This document shows positions 36,073-47,790 of a stretch of 64,000 nucleotides of DNA, piece by piece (position 1 is the first letter of the stretch; each line of letters opens with the position of its first letter). A program made the translations under genes and the position numbers. The DNA is from Phlebotomus papatasi (taxonomy: Eukaryota > Arthropoda > Insecta > Diptera > Psychodidae): assembly GCF_024763615.1 (NCBI RefSeq), contig NC_077223.1, positions 64,790,627-64,854,626 of the forward strand. Reading direction: 5' to 3'. The notes below the pieces were generated by a model. That model had not been told where the DNA came from. It did not search any database and saw nothing but the letters and a program-made list of their open reading frames with translations.

Positions 36073-37101
36073 TACTGCTCTAACTCAAAGAGAGAGCAGT
36101 TATATAATCGTCTTTTTTTTTCAAATTTCGCTGTTCTGGAGCTTAACCGGTAAGAGATATCGACTTCCAGTCTTCGATGACCCCGAATAAAAAAAATATC
36201 TTCCGACGTTTTTTTCACCTCACCACTTTTTTCACACCCTTCTATCCCCGCCAAAACCATGTCTTTTAGGTTTTTTCTCAAAATTGTCCCAAGCTTTTTC
36301 AATGATTTTTGGATATGTTTTAGAGGTAGTCCAGGCGAACATTTCGCCCAAACATACCTATGACCGGAAAATTCGCCATTTTGAATTATTGAAGGTTAAA
36401 AGTCAACCACTTTTGAGGGCCCATTTTTCAACCGATTTAGTTAAATTTGGATTTTTTGGAAAGGTATTGAAATTCTGAACCCGGATGTATCGGTCTCCAT
36501 TGGTAATGAACCGGTTAAGTACCGATTTTAAATTTCTTTTTCGGATTTTTTTTTTAACTTGACCTTAAATTTGTTCTCAAGCTAGAGGTCAAACGGTAAG
36601 AGATATCGACTCCCGGTCTTCGATGACCCCCAATAAAAAAAACAATATCTCTAGACGTTTTCCCCCTTTTTCCCCTATTCTCCTCCTCTCCCCTAAAAAC
36701 AAGCTTTTTCAGTTTTTCTCAAAATTGGCTCAAGCTTTTTCAATGATTTTTGGATATATTTTAGAGCTAGTCCAGGCTCACATTTCGACCAAACATACCT
36801 ATGACCGGAAAATTCGCCATTTTGAATTATTGAAGGCCAAGGGGTCAATCACTTTGGAAGCGTAATTTTTCACCCCATTTGGTTAAATTTGGATTTTTTG
36901 GAGAGGCATTGAAATTTCGAACCCGGCTGCAATGAGTCGGTTAAGTACCGACTTTTTTATTTTCAAATGCTTTTGTGATTTATGAATCAATTTGATCTCT
37001 AGTAGATCAGTAATACCAAAAGATCATGCAAAAAAACTAATTCATGGTGAGCTCTATCTCGTGAGTTCGAGCATTTCGCAAAGCTGGGACGCTTTGCCAT
37101 C
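36073..37101 (+). repeat. rep-A repeat, copy 2, with internal duplication
   Basis: The longest rep-A copy. The core of about 400 bp is present twice in direct orientation (about 36128-36540 and 36575-36960). Both contain cggtaagagatatcgac, gatgacccc(c/g)aataaaaa, gtccaggc.. , aacatacctatgaccggaaa, attttgaattattgaagg and accggttaagtaccga-like text. The end matches copy 1 (tgagttcgagcatttcgcaa). The frames here are the same short peptide-like readings repeated, with no recognisable protein. Confidence 0.75.
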
Positions 37102-38343
37102 TTTTTTTATATAGTTTCATTATACAAAAATTTATTACATTGAGAAAGAAAACTAAAATTTTAACATAACTTCGTGAAATCTGCTTCATAAAGTCAATCT
37201 CTTTCCAATTTCAATTTATTTTATTCTTTTTCTACATGGCTACAGTATTAATCCCTCCTAACATATCTGTCTCATTCAATTATATTCCATTTTATTCTCA
37301 CTTTGCACTTGCTGAAAAATCTTTTACCATAGATGGACCTCCCTCTGGTCTCCTGGTGCCTTCAATGCAATTACAATTCACTTTTAGAGCAAAATGATTG
37401 TTGCAAATAGAGAGACAGATGGTCATGTTGAGCCTCATCGTCTTGTCTCATGGTCTTTGGTATGCAGAAAAATAAAATCCTAGAGGGTCCTGCCGCAGAG
37501 GAACCATCATGGACTAAAATGGAAAGCCATATATAGAGGGTGAAGCCTTAATGGAAAGCATCAGGTCGATTAAATGGGCAAAAACAGAGTGCAATTGATT
37601 GAAAAAATTGCTAAATTTAGTAATGAGATGGGATGAGTTTGGAAAGTTAAATTCACTCTTATCTCCTTCCACACTTCAATGAGCATTTAGGAAAACATTG
37701 ATTTGAGGTGTGCAGAAAGTTTTCAAGTGGTTTTTCTTGCAAGGAACATGAATAGGGATTTTCTTATGGGAAAACTACCAAGTTTGGGAGCGTTTAAAAT
37801 GTAATAAACATAAATATTTTCACAGTGTTTTCCACCCTCAGTTGGGTAAAAGTTTGCAGAAAATATTTCTAATGAGTGGAACTGTATAGTCATTAATCAA
37901 CTACTAAATGATATGAGTGTGCTTATCAGATTAATTCGGGATTAAGAGAGACGCAAATGATTTTGTGGAGGATACTGTGGAAATGGAAATATTGATGACA
38001 CTAATCCTCTTTCCAACCGCAACCACAATGTAGAATCATTGTATTTAGAGTAAATTTTGGGAATGGCGAAAGAGAAAGGCTGAAGCCTTTTTTAAAACAG
38101 TTTTGTTTTAAAAATCAATGTGTTTATTTTATAATTTAAAAACTTAAAAACCTTTATTAAATTTTTTACATAACAAAATTATAAACTCTAACAAATTTGT
38201 GATTTTATTTTAACCAGAATAATTAAGAAATTGAACTGAGCTATAGAATGAAATTATAATACTGGTTTCTTTTATCATAATTTTATTTGAAAAGGAGGTG
38301 TAATTTAATTAAATAGGCTCCGCCCATAACGTTTTTTCCACCA
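37102..38343. other. Lower-repeat island, no gene
   Basis: Moderately GC-balanced at about 37330-38060, with no repeat shared elsewhere in the window and no credible open frame. It may be single-copy regulatory DNA. Confidence 0.4.
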
Positions 38344-39280
38344 CAGTATCGGCCAAAAGTTTCTTGACAAAGCTATGTTCGAGAAATAAGATGGAAAATA
38401 TCATAGAAAAAAATTACTTTTTCAAATTTTTCTTTTTGGAAATGAATTACCTACAATCCATAGATGTTATTTATGTTTATTTATGTTTCAAAAAATTAAA
38501 TAATTTCGTTTCATTTGAAAAATAATTCTTTTCTAAAAGCTGATCATTTTTTATCGGCCAAAAGTTTCTTGACAAATTTTAAAAACAGTTCAAAATGGTC
38601 AAATACGTACAATTAACATCCTTTTACCAATATTATACTATGAAGTTATATTATTTGAGAGGCAAATAGTCGATTTGCACATTTCCAAAGATTTCAGTTG
38701 TCAATATATGCATGAAAAAGTAATGATAAAATAATGTATTTTTTGTTAATCTATAATTTAGGTTAAAATGACGAGTTACAAGAAGTTAAAAGAAAGGAAA
38801 TCGTTCAGAGATATTTCCGGAACGAATCTGAGTCGTTGTTTGTTTAATTTTATGGAAAATCACGACAGGATATACACAAAATCATCAAAATTTATAGTAA
38901 AAAGGCACGAGTATATCTGGAAAGCGCTGCTGGAAGACCCAGGGTTTCGACTCAGAAAGTTAGTAACCGTATTGTAAGTATCTTTACATAACATAACTTC
39001 ATAATATAACTGGTAACAGGACGTTGATTGCATGTATTTGACCATTTTGATCCCTTTTTCAAATTTGTCAAGAAACTTTTGGCCGATGAAAAATTATCAA
39101 CTTTTGGAAAAGAATTATTTTTGAAATAAAACAAAATTATTTATTTTTCTTTAAACTAAATAACATCTATGGATTATAGATAACATTTGCAAAAAGTAAA
39201 AATTGAAAAAGTATTTTTTTTTATCATTTGTTTTTATATCTGATTTCTCGAACATGTCAAGAAACTTTTGGCCGATTCTG
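38344..39280 (+). mobile_element. Tc1-like element A with IR/DR ends, internally deleted
   Basis: Ends CAGTATCGGCCAAAAGTTTC and GAAACTTTTGGCCGATTCTG; TA follows the right end. Each arm of about 230 bp carries the motif tcggccaaaagtttcttgac twice: outer at about 38349 and inner at 38554 on the left, inner at about 39067 and outer at about 39255 on the right. This is the IR/DR layout known from Tc1-like elements such as Sleeping Beauty. Between the arms lies a transposase remnant. At 937 bp it is too short for a full element. Confidence 0.85.
38768..38975 (+). pseudogene. Transposase N-terminal fragment in element A
   Basis: In one frame the DNA reads KARVYLESAAGRPRVSTQKV, carrying the GRPR-type linker found between the two helix-turn-helix halves of Tc1 transposases. 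In a second frame a 69-residue ORF starts MTSYKKLKERKSF. A frameshift separates the two parts. No catalytic residues remain. Element B has the related piece AAGKTRVSTQRV. Confidence 0.5.
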
Positions 39281-39402
39281 TATTTTATTCGTTAATGGAT
39301 AAAGTGTGATTACAAATCATGAAATTATTGTTTTATCTATCTTTAAGGACAAAACTGTTTATTTAAAAAATACCAATATTGATATTTTTTATTTTAATAA
39401 TA

Positions 39403-39675
39403 CAGTAGACTCTCTCAAATTCGGGCATTTAGAAATTAGAATTAGAGAAAAATTCTGGCGACAAACTTTTTGATATGCAACGAATTTTTATTCATCTGCA
39501 TACCCATATTGAGTTTACACACTCATATATATATCGTAAATTGCTATTATTTGATTCATTTGATAAAATCATAATCAAACTTGAAAAATTACAACAAACT
39601 TTTTTCAAATGTAACTGCTGCCCAAATTAAAAAGTAGCCCGATCTCAAAAGAGCCGAATTAGCGAGAGTCTACTG
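39403..39675. mobile_element. pogo-type MITE
   Basis: A 273 bp element with TA on both sides and ends CAGTAGACTCTCTCAAATTC and GAATTAGCGAGAGTCTACTG, the CAGTA-start and CTCTC motif of pogo-related MITEs. No coding capacity. A related end (tacagtagagtctctcaaat) occurs at about 18467. Confidence 0.8.
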
Positions 39676-39677
39676 TA

Positions 39678-41281
39678 TGAAATATTAACAAGTAACTATT
39701 CCGTGATTTAATTAAGAAATTTGAATAAACAACTTCTGATTCACGAAAACTTAAAACAGTTTTCTGACTGATTTTTGATTTGGGAAATAAAAATATTGTT
39801 TTAAAGTTGTTTCTAATTGTCTCTAAGTTCATTATTATTTTTTTAATCAGCAAACACACTTTTCCTGTACATAAACGTCAGAAACTATAATATCCCCATA
39901 CAAGCATTACTTTATTAGAACAGTAACGAAAAAAATGCGTTATTTTTGGATTAAATTTCTAATTTGGTAACCAAATATTTGTTTGGATCATTTACCAAAA
40001 ATTCTATTAAATATAAGTTTGCATTTGTTATATTTAGTAGTTTGAGAAAATTTCATAGACAAACTATGAGACGATGAGATTAAAACTACCTGTCGCTTGG
40101 AGCCAAAGAAGTAATTTATCTACAACAATTCGCTTGGTGGGAATGTAATCAGAAAATCATTAAGGAGAAACGGATATTTGGGGCCAGAACAAATGCTTCG
40201 GGAGGGAAAACACATGAGACAAGGAGGTCAATCGAAAGAACATTTATCATTGTGTCGGATGTTCATTTGATTGGAACAGAATTGAAGAAACTCAAGTCCC
40301 TCTGGGGCACCTCGCGACGAAACTGAATTCTCTCGGATGGAACGAGAGATGTTGGACAATCGCCAGGAATAATCTCGACGACTATCAACCCTTGTGCCCA
40401 TTTCTCGGTGGATTTTAATTGCAATGTCGAAGAATCAAGTAAATCGAGGGGCGTTTTTTTGCCCATCTTCTTGTACGTTCAGAATGACAAGCCAGAGGAT
40501 TAACCCCAGTTTGTTGTCATTTTGGATTTTCAACTTTCAATCACGGTGACGATCACACATGTGGGTTTAGAACCATATGCCACAGAATTAGATGTCACAA
40601 CTCATCCATTCACCGGGGCCCGTGTTCAGCAAAGACATAGGGAGTGCGAAGGGTGAGTTGTACCCTGCTAAATACCATTCAACTGAGCATATGTGTCGAC
40701 AAGGATGCATTTGAATTGCAGGTTCCGCCAGGATAAATTCAATACAAGCCGAAGAATTGAGGGCATCCCCTGCGAGAACATACTAACGAGGCCACAATCT
40801 ACATTCGTATCTCTAATATAAATTGTATGCAAATTTTAAAAGAAATATTTCAAACACTTGTTAGGGGAAGGGAACAAAGTGTGAATCAAAACGAACTCTT
40901 TATTATTTAAACTTGCCCTTTTGAAATACAAGTCACCAAAGTTCAAACGTCCAAATCAATATTTATTTTTATAAAAAAAAATCAAAATATAAATACGAAA
41001 TCTGAATATCTAATTTATCTTCGAAATCTGCTGATATTGGTGATACTACTGCTATATGTTTGTTTTCTTTAAAGAAAAAAAATATTTTTACAATATTAAT
41101 TTACTTTAAATTATATAAATAAATTACTTCTTAGCTATACAAAAAAAAGTACTAAATCATTTTAAAGTTTGTCCAAAATAGCTTCAGAGTAACACTACTA
41201 ATTTTCAAATTAAAAGAATACTTACAGGTTCATAACCCATTCATTACTGAATCATAACCAATTGGAACTGGCTCAGACTTA
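39678..41281. other. Non-coding, island at 40080-40800
   Basis: AT-rich flanks around a more GC-balanced island at about 40080-40800. There is no recognised gene; the minus-strand frame at 40263-40466 has no identifiable product. Confidence 0.45.
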
Positions 41282-41455
41282 GGGGAATGTAGGCATGGTT
41301 CGCATACAGTGAACTTTCAAACTTTTCATCTCGTCTCATGAACTTAATAATTATCTATCTTCAGGCTAAGAAATGACGGATTAGCTCTTTGCAAATAAAG
41401 AGAAAATTTGCGTTGTTTGAAGGTTCACTCTGTGCGGACCATGCCTACATTTCCC
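41282..41455. mobile_element. TA-flanked MITE, family M3
   Basis: A 174 bp element with ends GGGGAATGTAGGCATGGTTC and GACCATGCCTACATTTCCC, flanked by TA. The arms extend further (gtgaactttcaaac against gtttgaaggttcac). Confidence 0.85.
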
Positions 41456-41698
41456 TATCAGAAATTCCAATACCTTTTTGACGAGCCTAAACATTATATC
41501 ATTCGGTTGGAAAATACGTCCTCTAGAGCCTTTTAAACATTTGACTCTAAAATCCCAAAATTTGGAATAACACTATGCAACAAATTGACAACTTTTTTTG
41601 GCACAGAGAACTCACATGGTACGTTTGGTAGAGTCGAGTCTCCTGATCAAGAATCTGTTCTTGTTGTTTCTCCTATACGTCACAATTTTCCTTAATTA

Positions 41699-42782
41699 TA
41701 GTGGGACCTCGATAGAGTCAACTAATTATTTCCAGGCCTATTGACTCTATTGGATTCGTTGACTCTATCGGAGTCCGAAAAAATCAATTAAAATGTGAAA
41801 TTTTGATATAAAGGGGTATTATTTTATATTTGTATTAGGTCATTGATAAATTCAAAACGATAGTAGAATATTTTATTAAATTAATCCATAAATACCCTTT
41901 GGCCCAAAAAAGTCTTAGGAAAAAGTTGGAGATTAAGGAATGACTTTTAAGAATATTTTTATTATACACTCAGTCCCGGGATTATGCACATTTTCAGGAC
42001 CGAAAAAAACGCGCAAAATGGCATTATGCATCAAGAAAATTTGCATACCCACAGGCGATTTCTTTTTAATGAATTTACTTAAAAAATTTCAATTTTCTGT
42101 TGCTTGTTTTTGTTTTTGATCCAAATTTTCTTTTGAAATACTGATTTTTTAAATTGTATGTATGTTTAAATTGTATGTCAAAATAAATTTACACGTTTGC
42201 TTTAGAAGCGTACTTTCTATGATCGTTTATCATGTACATTTTTTAAAGAAGTAAATTTAGAAAAGTTTCTTCATTAAGTTATACTCAAATATAGAGCATC
42301 CTGTACGTTTTTTTTTGTAATTCGAGTTCATATTTTTTTGTTTTTGCCATAATAATTATTCACTTACAAATTAATAATGGCTCAAAATTCCTTACATTGT
42401 GATCATAAACCTAATCAAAAAGTCTTAAAACAAGAGAGAAAAGACAGGCACCAAACACTAATTTTTATTTCTAAACTACTTGGACTATCTCGACCATGCT
42501 TTCAGTGGACAATCATCCCTACAGTGCCTATAAATTCCTATCGGTCTTATCCTCTGATATCCAATATCCGATTAAAAAATCGCAGTGTCTGGTGGTACCC
42601 CGTGTTTGGTGGTGCCCCAGTTTTCCCTAATATTATTAGTTCAATAATACAAGAAAAGTTGACTTCATCGGAGTCAATTTGGATCCAAGTTGACACTATC
42701 GGAGTCCGTAGAGTAAAAAAATAGCTGTTGACTCTAATGGAGATTGTCTCTATCGGGGGTTGACTCCATCGAGGTCCCACTG
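41699..42782. mobile_element. pogo/Tigger-type non-autonomous element
   Basis: Its 1084 bp are bounded by TAGTGGGACCTCGATAGAGT and, at the other end, CCATCGAGGTCCCACTG, with TA on each side. The left end appears to have lost the initial CAG to TAG. Subterminal copies of ttgactctatcggagtccg-like text lie inside both ends, probably transposase-binding sites. The internal frame at 42377-42724 (115 codons) has no recognisable domain. A different terminus-like text (tcagtcccgggattatgcac) at about 41970 may mark an older nested insertion. Confidence 0.7.
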
Positions 42783-42784
42783 TA

Positions 42785-45700
42785 TTTTTTTTTGTTTTTG
42801 CTGTTTTGTCTCATATTATAAATTATTCCTCCGGTTCTAATATACAGAATTTAATAAATGGACATCCGTTGGAAAGTTAAGAAGTTGTACTTCAACTAGA
42901 AAATGATGTGATATTTAAAAAAAAATCCTTGGGATCAGAAAAACAAAATCCAATTAAAATTTTTCAAAAATGACCTGAGAAAGCAACTTTTGAAAAATCA
43001 TATAAACTAAACCAAACTAAATATTAATGTACTCTCTTCAGCACGCAATAGATTCCACATAGGACTACATTTTTGCCATAGGAGACATCCTGCTTCGATA
43101 CCTCTAAATGCCTTATTTTTTGATTTTAGTCAGAAAATTTATTCGTAAAATTGATTACAGAGTCAATTAAGACAAATATCTCTAAAATCCCTATTAAATC
43201 TTATATTTAATTTATTAATCTCCTGTAGATCTGATTACATATCGTTGATATCTATTCGAGTTTCGCAAATAATTCAAGTCCCACAGACTTATCAAGAAAA
43301 TTTCCTTAGTCAGTTGTATATTCGTAATCCAAGGTGTTATTATAAATATTCCGGAAAGTTTCGAAACAACCATAAAGTCCAAAATTATAAAGAGTTTTAC
43401 GCAATATTAAATGTCATGAAAATCATATTCAAGATTTTTTTCATAATTATTTTGTTTGAAAACCTTATAAAAAACAAAAATGTGCGTCTATTGTCAAATG
43501 CAAATACAATAATTTGAATTAAATAAAATATGCCGCAAATAGCCCAAATCAATGCTAAACAATTAGATCGATCACGTGCTTGGGCTAATCCCTATTGTTG
43601 ATAGTAAACTGAACAATTGGATAGATCATGTGTTGGCAATTTGGAAGAATTAGATGACTATTTATTTCCTTCCACAAACCCCAGGGGCACTTTTCCCGGA
43701 ATAGGCTCTAAAATTCATATAAGATTGTGTGATACGATACTCTTTACTGATAGCTCCATTGGGACTCATAAATCTTGGCTTTTGTAACCCTTCTCTTCCT
43801 GATCTCTCAATTCCCGCCAGAAAATAGCTAGATCTGCGGCCTTTCGCGACTAATCTCAATGACTGGCACGTGCCGAATGCAAAAGAGGGTGGTGAATACT
43901 GAGTGAATTAGTGAGGTGTGAAAGAAGTAAGGTTCTTTCATCCAGAATTTTGTGCAAATGGTACAAATTTAATTAGTGTGGAGAGAAAGTGAACATTCTG
44001 ACTTTTGTAATGCCATATAAATTGAATTAAGCATATTTGTTATCAATATTGCAATGATTTTTGTGCAATATTTCCTCCCCAAACTCTTGAATGTTTTAGG
44101 CTGAAATGAAATGGGGTGGAAATTGCACCACAAATATGCACATCAAAATACACTTGCGAAAATTTTAATATATTGCAAATATTCATTTATGGATTCTCCC
44201 CTAAAAGTATTGGATAGAGAGATGCATTTAATTTAATTAGACTGGATAGACTAGACACCCTCATGGACAATCCATAGAGTTGGAGTGTGAGGATATTATT
44301 ATTATTATTTTTTAGAAAATAAGGGTATAAGGCGTATAAGGTATATTGAGGAAAATCCAGAGGATATGCCGCTGGGCGCAACTTTGATTCTTATCGCTTA
44401 TCATTCGCCGTGGAAATTGGAAACGCCTACCATTTTCCCATCCAATAGCTCCGCCCTCGGGGTATTCTTCAGCAGGAGAGTAACTATCTCCCATGGATTT
44501 GCGCCCATTGGAAAAGGGGGTGAATCCAATATGCCCGCCACTGTGCAAAAATATGTCTTTCACTGCTTCACACATTGTCACATATTGCCCCCCTCATGAA
44601 CAAAAGGGGAGACTTTGCATTTTTATCCGTTGACGAAGAGACGATGACGTCCAATCAAAGTTTTCCCATTAAACTACATATTGGAATGATGAGTTGACTG
44701 CATCATAAAACCATTTAAAATTAGCCCATAAAAGATAAAAATTCCATCTCCCATTAAATTTTTCCCATCGAGAGACGCGCAATGGTGTTAATTTTCTCTA
44801 TCCATCTTCCCTTTTGAGTTATAAATTGGATATCTCATCCACCGAGATAATAGCAACAAGATGAGAAAAGCCAATTGACGGAGATGACTTAATGAGAAAA
44901 GTTCTTTTCAACTTTCCCAATAATACTAAATCATATTCTTGTGCCCCTTTTTTCCTCCTTCCAGATTGCCCGGGAAAAAGTAAATCACCAGGCGTCTCCA
45001 TCACAGGTCATCCACTTTATGGATTTCCCACCCAAGGGCGAAAACAACTTTTTCCCGAAACGGGGAAAAATGTCACTAGCAAATATAATAAATAACTTTA
45101 CGCTCACAACATTTCCGGAGCCATTGAGAAAGTCCTGGACAAAGTATCGAATAAATTTTGAAGTCGATGAAAATGGCACTTTTTTTGGGTCATCGAGCAT
45201 AAAAAGAACCCTGGGAACAACAGTCCAGAAAAAAGGGATTGATGTTCCTTATAAATTAGCCGATAGTTTTCCAGTAAAAAATCTAACGACAATTCAGTTA
45301 ATTTATTTAAAAATATATAATGTACATTCATTTTTAATTATGACAGCCGGATTTTAACTATTGTCGAAGAATGATTTTCAAATAAAATGTAGTGTACGGA
45401 AAACCAACGGTAAACCCGGTAAACCTAAATCAGCTTATTATAGGTATTCTTAATGTGAACTTACTCGGATTGTATGCAACTTCTATTTGGGCTAAATTTA
45501 GGGGAATATAGCGCTAAATCAAATTCATGAAATAAAGCGAGTTTCGTATTTAGAACTAGTTGTAAGGGACTTCGATGAACTGACAAGAATACAGTATAAA
45601 GGTGGATTGTAGTTTAGAATGTTGCTGGTAATTTTTTGAAGTGTAACCTGAAAATGCTAATAAAAATTGCACAAATCGAAAAACAACTTGAGTTAAAATT

Positions 45701-46200
45701 ATACCACAGAGTATGTAATCCTACGTAACTTTCCAAGTTGTTTCCCAGAAACTTAACAAAAACTTCCCCATAACTACTCATGTAAGTCCTATAATAATTT
45801 AGAAAATTTGAAAAATGTATCCTATTTATTGTCCATTTATTGTAGACCTGAAGAAGTCAAATTACAAATATCCGAAACATCGTAATAGGAGGACATAGAT
45901 AAGTTTTGAAAAAGGTCTATACCACGTTTTTGATTCCAGGAAATATAGGTTGTCAAGTTTTGAAGTGTGGTGTCTTATAGCTTGGGTGAGTCAAATCAGA
46001 ATGTAACATTTTTAGCCGATTTTATTTCATACGATAATAATAACAGCTATAACATTAAAATTTCAAGTCATTCCATACCGAAAAGTGATAAACTATTTTT
46101 TTAGAAGATCTTTAAATTTTGTTTTTGATGGGCCTATATCTCGAAATAGGATAATTTGATATGAAAAGTCAACACTCCCTTTAAGATACGTCGACTTCAC
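42785..46200. other. Non-coding, island at 43600-45250
   Basis: No gene supported. The stretch at about 43600-45250 is less AT-rich and not repeated in the window. The 138-codon frame at 44941-45357 and the 89-codon minus frame at 44312-44581 have no recognisable domain or splice context. Confidence 0.45.
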
Positions 46201-46204
46201 TGAT

Positions 46205-46385
46205 TTATAAGTCACTCATTTTCAACCGGTTATCCTATGAATATCGCGGGCCTAGGACACAAAAGTTAGTATCCTACGTCTCTCGATCCTTCGCCACGTC
46301 CGGAAGATGTTCGCGGTTGACCCCTGGGCACTCAACAGCAAAATCCTAAATTTGACTTAGCCACCTTATTCTAGGTCTGTTAGGA
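46205..46385 (-). mobile_element. LINE tail, third and oldest copy
   Basis: Diverged version of the sequence at 24481-24706, in the same orientation (actcattttcaaccggttat, cgcgggccta, ccgcg..cggaagatgttcg, ccaccttattctaggtct). The tail repeats have mostly decayed and no target duplication is seen. Confidence 0.6.
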
Positions 46386-46575
46386 TATCGACGCCTTACA
46401 TATGAACAGTTAGGCTCTTACAGGAAGTCAAATTCTTCTACGTCGGGGATACAGGTCCAAGTCCACTAGAATGGCCTGCTACTACTTGTTGTTCAGTCGG
46501 TTCATAAATGATAGCAGGTAACTCCTAAGCAATCAGAGTGGTTATAGATCCTGATAACCGCCCCAAGTTTTCTGA

Positions 46576-47395
46576 AAAAGGTATAACCCACAAACAAGTT
46601 CGTAAAAGCTTTTACTCTATTGTAATTTCGAACCCGGCTGCATCGGTCTTCGTCGGTAATTAACCGGTTAAGTACCGATTTTTCAATAATTTTACATCCC
46701 TTATAATTAACATTTCTTAAAAACCATGTTTTTTAGGTTTTTATCAAAATTGGCCCAAGCGTTTTGAATGATTTTCGGATATGTGTTAGAGCTAGTCCAG
46801 GCGAATATTTTGTCTAAACATACCTAAACTAATTTCGAACCCGGCTGCATCAGTCTTCATCGGTAAAGTACCGATTGTTTTTATTTTCAATTTCCTTTGT
46901 GGTTTATGAATCAATTTGATGTCTAGTAGACCAGTACGCACCAAAAGGTTATGCGAAAAACTAATTCACGGTGAGCTCTAATTCGTGAGTTCGAGCATTC
47001 CGCAAAACTCTTTTTACAAACATTGTTCGCAACATGTTCAATTGACGAGCATTTTTTGTACTTTTACAAACATTGTTTGTAAAACATGAAAAATGTTCGT
47101 AAAATTTTGTCACTTGTCGGTACATTTTTGTTTGTCTGGTAAAAATTTATGAACACATGACAAAATTTTACGAACATTTTTTATGCCTTTACGAACATTT
47201 ACGAACAAATGCTTACAAAAGTACAGAGAATTCTCGTCAAGTGATCATGTTATGAACAATCTTTGTGTAAAAGTATTATACAAACTTCTGCGAACTTGTT
47301 TGTGGGTTATACGATTTACGAGCATTTCGTAAGTCCCCAATAGAAATTTACAAACATTTACAAACAATTTTAAATACGAAATATTTTTTTCTGTG
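46576..47395. mobile_element. Palindromic MITE interrupted by rep-A
   Basis: The outer arm gtataacccacaaacaagttcg at 46577 is inverted at 47290-47313 (gaacttgtttgtgggttata). The right half is full of short inverted units (acgaacattt and aaatgttcgt, tttacaaacattgtttgtaaa). The rep-A fragment at 46620-47009 lies between, so it was probably inserted into this element. The right boundary is uncertain. Confidence 0.5.
46620..47009 (+). repeat. rep-A repeat, copy 3 (5' truncated)
   Basis: Contains tttcgaacccggctgcatcg twice (about 46626 and 46832), accggttaagtaccgattt, gttttttaggtttttatcaaaattggcccaagc and the rep-A end gtgagttcgagcattccgc. The usual first half is missing. Confidence 0.65.
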
Positions 47396-47592
47396 TAAGT
47401 TCCCAAAAAAAATGTATGAGTTTCATGGGTTGCTCATGAGTTCCGTAAGAAAAAGAAAGATGTAGTAATGGTATTTTACGAGATATTTTCGAAGATAATC
47501 AAATTTTAATCATTAAAATTATTGTAAATGTATTAAGTTGTTAGTTTTCACTCGTTTTATAGCCTTATGCAGAAACCACAAGTCGATATTTC

Positions 47593-47790
47593 ACTTAAAT
47601 GGTCTTCAGACGACTAGAGATTAATCCAGTTCCCGAATATCTTAAAATCCTAAATAACAATCAACTTTATTGGTTTTTCTGAATTTAATAGATTAGTATT
47701 TGTCTTTAAAATCCTAAATTAAAATTTCCCAAAAAATATAGACTAGAAACAAGACTAGAAATTAGAGAATTAGAGAAATTTATTAACGAG
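47593..47790. repeat. MITE family M8, copy 3 (one end only)
   Basis: Starts ggtcttcagacgactagaga followed by ccagttcccgaatatctt and aaaatcc, collinear with 53701-53893. The second end has decayed. Confidence 0.45.

Noticed and set aside
44941..45357. 138-codon plus-strand ORF.
   Set aside because: The first part lies in an unrepeated island and the second in AT-rich DNA; low-complexity change of composition mid-frame and no known motif.
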